The position numbers were made by a program, and so were the translations under genes. From Paralichthys olivaceus (Eukaryota > Chordata > Actinopteri > Pleuronectiformes > Paralichthyidae): 64,000 bases of DNA. Below are positions 14,224 through 24,900 of the stretch, one piece after another. The stretch is from positions 12,000,001-12,064,000 of the forward strand of contig NC_091114.1 in the NCBI RefSeq assembly GCF_024713975.1, given 5' to 3'. The notes below the pieces were generated by a model that was not told the origin of the DNA, did not search any database, and was given only the letters and a program-made list of their open reading frames with translations. Numbering within the stretch: the first letter of the stretch is position 1; every line of letters begins with the position of its first letter.

Positions 14224-14495
14224 TCAGAGGACGGCACGATGGTGCAACAAAGTTCTGGGTTTGAACCATTCTCCATTCGTCTGTGTGGGTCCAAACACAT
14301 GCATATTAGAGTTAAGTCTAATGGAGACTCTGAATTGTGCTGTGAATATGATGATGAATGGTTGTCTCTGTATGTTGACCCTGCGACACGCTGGTGATCC
14401 GTCCGGGGTTTACTCCGCCTCTCGCCAAATGTCAGCGGGGATTTTCTCCAGCCCCCTGCAACACTCAAAGGATCAGCGTTATAAAAACAAATCAA
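14224..14495 (+). repeat. Degraded tRNA-derived SINE of the common teleost type
   Basis: The order of words matches a SINE-like repeat that I remember as abundant in percomorph fish: GACGGCACGATGGTGCA, then GGTTTGAACCATTC at the B-box position, ACACATGCATATTAGAGTT, GAATGGTTGTCTCTGTATG, CCGCCTCTCGCC, AATGTCAGCGGGGATT and a terminal AAAGGATCAGCGTTATAAAA. It has accumulated substitutions and deletions. The family assignment is from memory. Confidence 0.75.
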
Positions 14496-14499
14496 GATG

Positions 14500-14705
14500 A
14501 CATTTGAAGATGTGTGTGAACCACAGACTGAAGATGGAGGATGTGTCTCCACTTCCTGCCACTGTCCAGAAATGAAGCCAAAGCAAACTAAGGACACTAA
14601 GGCTGCCATCTTGAACATGTGCAGCCACAGTTTTGTCCGGTGTGTGCAGCAGTGATCGGGATGATGAGTATTTACTGTTGATACGGGCACTTGACGAATC
14701 ATGAG
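14500..14705 (+). repeat. Partial copy of the CATAGACTG-type MITE family
   Basis: It shares ACAGACTGAAGATGG, GTCTCCACTTC, GAAATGAAGCCAAA and GCTGCCATCTTG in order with copies at 18118-18375 and 42097-42340. One inverted-repeat end is present and the other is lost. Confidence 0.6.
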
Positions 14706-15918
14706 TCACCCTCAGCTCAATCACTTTCACCCATTTATATATAATCAAAAAAAAAAGAACTTGAATATATGAATACATTAAACACATCTGAGAGGGTTGA
14801 ATCCATGATTTTATTATTATTTTAAAGGCATATACATGTCAAATGTTCCCCAAAAGAGACACACATACAGTTTCTTCCAGGTTTTTTTCAGTATATATAA
14901 TAAAACAGAAATATATTAATATACCGAAAGAAAAGCCTTTGTTTTCTGATCAGTCATCAACATCAAGTCGAAACGATGACTCCGTGTCAGGGAGCTGAAA
15001 ACGGGTCACAGCTCAGCGTCAGCGTTTGTTTACACAGAGAGAGGAGACGGCTGACTGGTCGAGTAAATCTCCTGCCTCTCTCTCTCTCTCTCTGTGTGGA
15101 GACAAACTAGAAAATAAAGTGAGAATGTGAAGGTGGTGACAGAGATTAATGCTTCACCCCCCGCAAAAAAAAACTGAATTCAAAACCTGAGAAATAAAAC
15201 ACAAACACAAAATGCGACCACATGTGTAGGTTAACACACAATTTAGGTTTGTTTATTATCATTTGTGTTGCCACTTCCTCTTGCTGTTGCGTTAATTGTG
15301 AGTTTCCTCTCAATAAAGGTTCATCTTCTCTAATAGAAGAAAGTATATTACTAAGTTATTATAGACGTATCTGTGCTGAGTGCGATTATTGACATTTGTT
15401 GCATTAATACACAGTTTGAGGTCAAATATTAATTACAAATGTCTAGGGTAAATATACTGAGTGAATATTACTAATTCTACTACTAGTACTCCTACTACTA
15501 CTTTTTTATTATTTGATTGTCTGAATGTCTTCCTTAGTGTCCTACTTTGAGATATGCATATAATCAATATCACTGGGTGTATTATTATTGGTCAGTGACA
15601 TTTGATGAGGCATGAAAGCAAAAAATTTGCTGCAAGATGAAAAACAAATGTGAGACTTTTTCTTAAGAATCAAATCGATGATGCTCATATATTTTACGAC
15701 CATTAAAAACGGCTCAAATAAAATGAGTCTCGAGTAGATGAACCTCGATTTTTAAGGCCTCATAAGCCGAACACGTTGAGAACCAGTGGTGTGTAAGATT
15801 CAACTCAAGTCTGAGGAGAATAAAAACTCTCCTAGTCAAATGCCTACATCTTGTGGATTAAACCGAGCACTGCAAGCAGGTCAGCATTAAAAAAGCTCTG
15901 TGATGGGATTTCTCTCTC
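14706..15918. other. 3' flank and probable 3' UTR of dthd1
   Basis: There is no independent gene. On the minus strand the nearest AATAAA hexamer downstream of the dthd1 stop codon is the complement of 15505-15510, about 410 bases past the stop; another is at 15252-15257. Either could end the dthd1 transcript. A (CT)n run lies near 15080-15094. Confidence 0.4.
15505..15510 (-). terminator. Candidate polyadenylation signal for dthd1
   Basis: AATAAA on the minus strand, the first such hexamer after the dthd1 stop at 15919. No cleavage-site evidence is available, and an alternative signal lies at 15252-15257. Confidence 0.35.
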
Positions 15919-18900
15919 CTATGTCATCGAGCCCTGTCTGGTGGCTGCGGCCTGTCTCAGCAGCAGCTCTCTGGCCAGATCCGGCCTGCCGCTCTTGGCC
16001 AGGCAGCGGGCCAGCTGAGAGGCCTTGAGTTGGTGCGGGGCGGCGGGCAGCCCCCTCCTCCAGGTCGCCAGGACGTGGAAGGCCTGGGAGGTCAGGCTGT
16101 CCCCGGCCCGCAGCCTCACCAGCTGAGCAACGCTGCGACGGAGACGCAGGGACAGAACCAGCACGGCCACTTCCTCCTCTGAGAGCTCGCCGGCCAACCA
16201 GAGAAGAAGAGAGTCTGACAGGGAGTCTGGGGGGAGGATGGAGGAAGGAACACTTTGGTGATTAAGGAAATTTTTATTTTAGACTCAATTTCTATTTCAT
16301 AAGTGGGATTTTTTTCATTTGGCAATGAGTCATGAAAATTAATCCATCAGAAAAAGCTACATATGCTTTGTACTAGAAATGATATGCAAAGTATTAGATA
16401 AAGCAATATTTTCCTGTAAGTAAGAGACATTTCACTCACCTGTCTCCTCACATAACTTCACCCTCGCTGTCACGGGTCGATTCACACTACGCACTTTCTG
16501 AAATGAGACAAAATTGAAGAATTAATATCGTTCTTTTCTTTCTTTAACTCGAGCTTTTCACATCAATTCTAAAATGGAATCCTCTGCTTCACCTTAGGTA
16601 AAGTCAGTGACAGCGCACACACAGGGTCTCCCAGCAGCTTCATGTCCATCAGGACGGCTCCGTCCCCTCGCCACTCCAGCTGAACACTGTTGACCTTATA
16701 AAACATGGCCGCCCCCTTGTAGTGAGGGGAGCTGTAGTTCCCAAACGGGTCCACTTCGGTCAGTTGCACCAGGAGGTGATTCGTGCGCTGAGTGTGAAAG
16801 GTGAGTCTCTCGTGTGGGACGTCATTTCGGTTGTTTTGACTTCCTATTGCAAAAGACAGATTATTGCATTTCCTTATGTCATTGTCCTGTGCAGTCCAGC
16901 TCTGCAGTGTCATGAAAATGAAATGGAGACAGAATCAAGAGGACTCAGAGAATCATGTCAAAATGTCAATGTGTTTCTGTACTTGTGGACGTGATGTTGC
17001 CACTGAAACGCAGCAGGAGCTGATCCCCCTCGGACATGGAGATATCTGATGAGGCCTCCAGCGGGCCGCCGTAGCCCTGAGCCCTCAGTTTGTTCAGCTC
17101 CCAGCTGAGGTCCCGGCTGAGCATGGCCGCCACCAGGGCCGTGTGAGGATCATCTCGGCGGCGCTGGAGAACGACGGTGACGGCGTGGCAGCCCACCGAC
17201 TCCTCCAGCCGCTCTGCCAGGGAGGTGAGGTGAGGGGGCTGCAGGGGGGAGAGGAGACGGACCAGCAGCAGTCTGAGCGAGGGGAGAGAGAGAGAAAGTT
17301 AAGAAGTGGAGCTGAGTGAAGAGATTAGATTGTGGCTGAAGAGATGAGTCTGCTACCGTGGGCTGGAGAACAAACTTAATACTCTTAAGATGGAATAAAA
17401 AATTCATACTATCTTCAGTACATACATTATTCCAAAGGGAAGCTGTGTTAGATTTTAAATAAGTATTTAAACTATTATAGTTCAAGAGGGAAATAATGAA
17501 ACTCCTCTCTTATTAAAGGAATAATTCTCACCGTACAACTAATATTCTTAATTTAATTCTCGCTGGCTAATATCAGTCACTTCTTTTTTCATTTTTTTTT
17601 CTTTCCGCAGAGGTTTCTGAAGATTTTTCAGTTGTGATTATGTTCTGACATAGAAAAGCTAAAGCCTGGAATTCAAAGCATTTGTGCCCCCCCACCCCCC
17701 TTCATCCATACTGCCTCTCTTAAACCCGTTATGTAAAGGAAAGCTCTCTTTAAGTCGGTTGTAGCGTTCCACATTGCGTTTCTTGTCCTGCGCTCCTCCG
17801 AAGTAAAACGTGTCAAGATAAAAAGGCGTGTGCTCCTAACAACCAGAGACGTGGAACTGAAGCTGCACGAGCGGTGAGTTCGTGATCTTTACATTTGAGA
17901 GTAGAATTTAATCGTCCAGGAAAAAGGAAAACAACGTCTGTCACGTCTCGACTGATTATTTGACTCCAGATTCAAGAGAGAGGTCAGATTCATGCTGTGA
18001 TGATGATGGTAAATGTTTTTCAATAACAAGAAGCAACAAAGAACATGTCAGAGTCACATGATGCTCAAACAAATGTAATTTTTAGTCTTTTTTCATTAAA
18101 TAATTTGTCTTGTATATGAACTGTGGTCTGTAAGTAAATATGGACGACACGTCTCCACTTCTATCAAGGAATGAACCTTTAACATCCAGAGTATGAACGC
18201 CACCATCTTGCACTGATGACATAATTTGCAACCAGTAGCCGCAGAGCTGCGTTAGCGAGGTCCTGTTGATACACGCCCTTGACCAATCACAAGTCAGTCT
18301 CAGCTGTCAATCAAGTGGACATTGAGGAGCTCGGGGTATGACCTATACTGCAGCCAGCCACCAGGAGGCATTGAAGGCACCTTACATTTGGGGTGCTGTC
18401 ATCTTTCTTACAATCTGTGATATGAATAATTTGCACTTTAACTTGTTGTTTTCTATTCTAACACTTTCAGAGTCTCGTCAACACATCAGATCCCTCCATG
18501 TTGAAATTTCCACCAGTGCTGAATGTCCACAGGTAAAAATCCCTAATTTTTATTACACTTCACAAACAGCTGTTCTCCTCAAACATGCAAACCCTCATTC
18601 CCTACCTCTCTGTGTCTGTGTGACCAGGGGCAACGTCGTCTACCTCCTCTATGTGGTCGGAGGTCTCCTGATGACGGTCACTGCCGGGTGTCGGTGTGTG
18701 GATGTGGCTGTGAGGACGGCACAGGACCCCGCTAAGCTGCTGTGCCTGTCAAACGCACTCATCACACTCATGGGCCTCAGAAACCAAATCCATGTTGTGA
18801 GAAACCACAGACTGTTTCTAACTATGGACAACATGACTGCGCCTAAAAGTGAAGCCAAAACATGTCAATCGCCACCTGGTGCCTGACTACGGTATAGGTC

Positions 18901-21900
18901 AAAAACCCTGCCTCCTCCATGTTAGTGGATGGGACAAACCAAAAAGTCAAAGTACTCATGAAATGCATTTTTCTTAAAGGTGGTTTCTGTTGTTTTAGGT
19001 AGTTCTTATTACACTGATGGATGTTCTGGTAAGTTTGGTTTTAATTGGTTACTTGATGCCATATAAACAGGCTGAAACATCATGATTGACAGCAGAGACT
19101 GACACATGATTGGTCGAGCGCGTGCATCGGTGAGACCTCTGGCTCCACATGACAGTTTTCATAACAAGATGGCAGAGTTCACATCGGATATATTTTGGCT
19201 TCATTTCTGGATAGTGAGGAAGTGGAGACATGTTGTCCATCTTTACGTACAGTCTATATGAGATAGACCAATCCTCTCTATCACAAAAATGTGAGAATGT
19301 TGTTTGCTAAAAAACACTTCTAACTTTTTGTGTCTTGCAGAAAAAGTCCTTGGCAAAACGAAAACTGAAAAAGAGGCTGTACTTCACTAAAAGGTGTGAA
19401 AGGACTGTGAGATGCTCTGCACACCGTAAAATTATTATTTTCTGTATCAAACAATCAAAACTGTTCTTTTCAGTCTCAGCAGTCTCCTTGATGCGATAAG
19501 AGCAGCGCAGCATGGATCCTATGATTTTCCTGTTTCCTCTGAGAAACAAATAAACCTGGAGTCGACGTATCCTAACAACATATCGGTGAAAAGGTACACA
19601 CAGTATATGAAAACATTTTCACTTTAGTTGAAATGTAGAGTTTTAAAGCATTTGTTCTGTTCTGTGGTCAGATGCGGGATTTGTTACATCCTCATTTGGG
19701 GTGTGAGAGGCTGGTCTGTACTGACGCTGTGCACGGGACACAACTACAGCGAGCTGAAAACCAACAACCCTTCAAACCAGCTGCAGTGGCTGGTCGACTT
19801 CAGCAGGACGGCTCAGCAACGAGGACACGCAGTACGAAATCGATCGCATGTGTCTGAACTATGGTATGACACAACTCAACTGATATTATACTGTGTGGTT
19901 TTCAGATTACACTTCTTGTTGGAGGACAAACTTCTCGAATCAGAACTGAACCTCAGACGAATGATGATTCAAACGAGCGAGCCCCCTCTCGTCTGAGCCT
20001 GGTGTCGTCTGCACTGTCTGTTGTTCTGCTCTGGATGCTCCTGCCTCACATTACACTTTGTGTTATTGTCTTGTTCAGTTGGAAGGTGCATCAACACCTT
20101 CACAGAGCCGTGCTGTCATAGATGTGCTCAAAATAAATGCTTCAAAGTACATTTTGTTCCTTGTCTTTTAATATATCCTCTAAAATTTAGTATTTTTGCA
20201 ATTTTTATTTTTCAATACAAAGCCTCTCAGTTCAAAAATATGCAGCGATCGACTCGGACCTTGATCAATGGATTTTAAAGCTTATTTGCAATATCCAACA
20301 GCTATTCTCATCAGATATTTACTTTTGCACTGATGATTATTTTAAAGAGCAGAAAACTTGTTGCCAACCTGTCAAAGTTCTCTGTCAGCTCGACAGACAC
20401 CAGTCCGTTCTGCAGGTTCCTGACGGTCACTTTCTCCAAGACGCTCCACTGTTTGTCCCTTGACACCAGAACTATGAGCAGCTCATTGGCCGTTTCCTTT
20501 GGGGACTTCAGAGTGGCACCAAACTCTCTGACAGAGACAAAGACATCAGAAATCATTGCAAGTGAAAGTGGTGATTCAATTCTTTCAGTCTTCGTGTCTT
20601 TGCAGTTAAGTGAAACAACGAAGTGTAGACTGGAGTTCTGGATGAATAGTGTTGCTTCAAGCTGTAGAACATTCAGTTCTCTCAGCTTCACATGGTGGCT
20701 TTGTTACCTCACTCTATTGGAAGCAGGTTGATCCCATGCTGGAGCAACACGTCCGCCATGGTGATGCTCCGTCTGTTTCTCTTGTCCCCTCACGTCCCTC
20801 TTTCTCTCAGGGTTCGGGGGACAGGGAAGGGTGACAGTGAGGGGTCTCCTCAGGGGCTGCGAGCTTGGGTGGGTGAGGTAGAGCAGTGGGCTCGTAGACG
20901 CCACCAAATAATAGACATCGCTTCTGGACTTGACGGCCGCCAGAAGGACGGTGTCCACAGGCTGGATCTGAAGCAGACGAGGAAGCAGCTGCTCTGCATT
21001 ATTCAGGCAGCGGTTTAGACTCTTTTCTTTTCTTTTTTTTTTAACAACCCAGACTTTTGTTTTGGCAGCAGCGTGGTGTTTTGTCGGAAGGAGCCGTGCA
21101 GAGTGGGAAATGTTGGTTTTTGACATAAGATCAAGCAACAAACTGCCGTGGTGAAGTTAGAGCTCTGGCTCAGAGAGAACGGCCACAGCTGCTCATTTTC
21201 TACCTCGCAGCCAAAAATCTGTCAAAACGAGAGTTTATGAATTTATAAGCAGTTGATCTGTTTCTTCTTCTCTCTCTCTCTCCCTCTCCCTTTCCATGCT
21301 TATGTCTTTATCTCATCTTTTGGAGCAATTGCAGTATTTTGAGCAGGGAACACTTTTTCAAACGGCTGATCTCCAATTTACACAAACCTTTACCCACTTT
21401 GAAATCCCAAACAGCCTAAAACAAATCAGCGGTGGAAACCAATGATTTTTGCTGTATACCAAACTCTTGTTAAATGTAGCAGAGAGAAGGATTGATATTG
21501 ATCAAAGTGGAAGGGAGATGGAAAGTGATCAAATCATCCACATACCTTGGTTTGTGCCATCACTGGAGCAGCAAAGGCTCCTGGGAGGTAGTTGAGACAA
21601 ATGCGGGGGTCCATTGCGAGCTTGAGTGACAGACCCCTTCTGGGAACTGTGTAGTTTTCTCTTTTGAGACGGGAAACCACTGCACAGAGACCTAAGGCGT
21701 AGACCCTCACTTCTGCAAATGAGCCCTGTGAGGACATAAATGAAACAAATTGAATTATCTGTTACAGAGAAATCTGTTATAAACTCCCAAATAAGAAAAT
21801 TACATCTGCTTGATGTTTGATCAGGGTTTAGATTGAGCTTATGTACAATTATGGGGGACTAAGGTGTTATTATTATATTGCAATTGCTTCCATTGATAAG

Positions 21901-24900
21901 GAAGAACCCTGTCCAAATGGAATTTCTGATATTAAAAATAAAAGACAAAAAACCATTTGCAAATATATGCACATAGAAAATTTTACCCTCTGTCCTCCAT
22001 ACGTGCCCTCTGTTGTTGCAGGAGTGACGTAACTCGCCCGCCTCTCCTCATCGATTATTTTGACAGCGACATCCCGGTAGTTGCCCCGGTAACGTGCGCA
22101 GAAGGGCACGACCAAGGTCACGGGGAAGTGGAAGTTGGCTCTGCCTTGAACTTTGACCCTGATCACTCTGCTGACCAGCTCCTCCGCCCCGGTCACCATG
22201 AGGCAGCTGAGGGCATCGGCCATTTCACAGCTCAGGACTTCAGCTGCACCCAAAGGCGCTCTGATAAAGCATGCGTCTGGTACGTGCTGTGATTGAATGT
22301 CCTCCATTGTACCGGTGAGCCTAGATATTATTTCAAAAATACAAATACAATCATATTTAACGTTGCAATAAGATGTAGAATTTATAGCAGAAATCTTTAG
22401 GAAATATTTCTGGAAGGGAGAAAAGTGTCAGTAATCAAATTTTGATATCAGCCTCTCTCAGAGTTGGCCTCGTCCTCTGATCTGAACGTCGGACAAATGT
22501 TCATATTGACACGGTGAACTGTATGAAACAGACGACTGTGGGGAGGCCAGGTGGTGAGAACACGTGCACCTAGTGATAAAGCACTGCAGAGCTAACTTAA
22601 GTAAGAGTGAACGAGCGAAATGAGGGGAAGAAATCACACTCACTAAGCCAGTTCCATGAAAGATAAAGAGAAAAGTGGTAAGCAGCTTCTCTTTTAAATG
22701 GGAGGAGTTGTTGACATGTTTTATTTATTTATTTCCTATGTTATTTCATGCATGATGTTTTTCTGCTATATCTTTGAAATAAATGTATTTTATCATTTTA
22801 TATTTCCAGGCATTCATTAAATATCTTGTTTTTAATTACCACAAATCATTTTTTATTTTTCCCTCTTATTTTATGAACAAACATAAATATTGATTTTACA
22901 CATGGTTCAAAAGTGACTCATACATTATGTATTCACTAAGGAGCACCTGCCGTATGTTTCACACAGCTGAAGTCAAGGCAAGGCAGTAGTAGTAGATCTG
23001 ACCTAAAAACCATCCAGCTTTATGCTGAGGTAGGACTGCCTACAGAAATAAATGCAGAAATACAGAAATAAATTCCCATAGAAATGTAGAACTACAGAAA
23101 TAGATAATTAGAATATAAATAAATAATTAAATGAATGTAGAAATACCGATAAATAAATAAATACATGTAAAAAATACATAAAAAGCTGTTTTTATTACCA
23201 AATGTATTTATTTATTTCTTCTATGCAGTAATTATATAAACATTACAATGAAAGTCCCTCTGAAGTCTTTGAAGTGTAAGTCCTTTGATATGACCATCTT
23301 ATAAAACTGGTAAGTACAACTCAAGACACAATGATGGGAAGTATGTCTACACAAGTACAGTACTTAGGAGGCTATAAGTACTCAAGGTTTATTCTGCTTT
23401 ATATCATGATCCCATGCGCAACATTTATTTGATATTTGAAGATATGACAAGGTTGGGGCAATAGTATTTTATGTTCACCCCCGCCCCTACTGACTCCTCT
23501 TTGTAACCTTCACATGTTCTCCTTCTTTGTCACAGATAAAAAGATGGTCGAGAATTCTGAGGAGCCACAGAGCAACATTTTGTGCAGCAGCACCAGTCGC
23601 TACCTCATCAAGCGCATTGCTGGAGAGGGACGCTCTGCCAAAGTTGTCATTGCTGTGAATCTGAGCACAATGCAGGAAGTGACTATCAAGATGTTAAAAG
23701 AAGAGCATTTTGCTAAAAGAGAGGTAAAGAAGATTTCATCCATATGGAAGATTTGTTTTTTTCACATTTTCTAGCTAATGATTTGTTTATTAAAAGAACT
23801 GCTGGTACCGCGCTGTAACTTACACTTCCTGTATAATGTTTCCTGTTTCCTTCACAGATCAGGATGCTCAAAGCTGTGAAGGTTCTCGATCCAGAGAAAA
23901 ACAACCTGGTTCACTTCATTGAGAAGTTCAAGTACAAAGGTCAAACATGTTTTGTGTTTGAAAAGCTGGACATGAACCTTCACTGCCTGCTTAACCAAAG
24001 AAAGAGGTCACTGACACTCAATGAGATCCGGCCGATAGCTAACCAGGTAATCAATTTATCATCAAGTGGTAACATAGTCAGCCAACTGAGAAAAGACGTA
24101 CTTACTGAAGTAACACAATTCTATTGTGTCTTGATCTGCTAAAGCCGGCTCTCTGCTCAGTGATATCTGTAACTAACACTTTACGTTGTTTCATTTGTCT
24201 CTGAAGTTGCTCAGAGCTTTTAGAGCACTGAAAGGTATTAAAGTGGTTCACGCAGACTGTAAACTAGACAACGTAATGCTGGTTAACCATCAGAATGAGC
24301 CCTACCGAGTCAAACTAATTGATTTTGGCTTGTCCTTCAAAACCCCGCTGAAAGAACTCGGGATGATATTTCAGCCTGTGCGTTACCGGTAAGTTCAATA
24401 TGCAAAGCTCATCCTTGTTTGCACATGTGTGTTATTATTGTAAATGATCCAGACATTGTCCTAATATTCACTACACATCACCACACAACAATGTACTAAA
24501 CAGCTCTTGTGCTTCTTGTTTGCACACAGTGCACCTGAAGTCACTCTGGGCCTCCCCTGCTCTGAGGCCATTGATATGTGGAGTCTTGGCTGCATGCTTC
24601 TCTTTTTGTATCTAGGCAACCACCCATTCTCCAGATGCGAGTACCAGAAAGTAAGAAACCAGATATAAGTTAATTTAAATACAACGATTGTTACATTCAG
24701 ACCAGTCCAGGAACAGAAAAGGGGATGTGATCAAGTAGGATGAGATTCTTCATGTTCTCTCTCCAGATGAAAGCACTTGTTCACATGGTGGGCCTGCCAG
24801 CTGACCACCTCCTCAGGGCTGGGAAGTACACCCACTGCTACTTCAAGAAGGACATACACTGGCCCAGACCAGGATGGTGGATAACGGTATTTTAACCATT

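Larger units (their letters stand above)
17273..20368 (-). other. dthd1 intron hosting an antisense membrane-protein gene
   Basis: This intron separates the dthd1 exons 20527-20369 and 17272-16983. Its splice sites read GTTGGC (donor) and CTCGCTCAG (acceptor) on the minus strand, and phase is kept through AG|A. It wholly contains the plus-strand gene at 17800-20137 and two copies of the CATAGACTG MITE family. Confidence 0.75.

Noticed and set aside
14118..14702. 194-residue minus-strand open frame
   Set aside because: It spans a SINE and a MITE fragment; the frame is chance.
20704..20760. Reading HHHGGRVAPAWDQ as the end of the dthd1 exon
   Set aside because: This frame has no in-phase link to the next exon, whereas the +1 frame gives ADVLLQHGINLLP and joins through GA|A; hence the frameshift interpretation.
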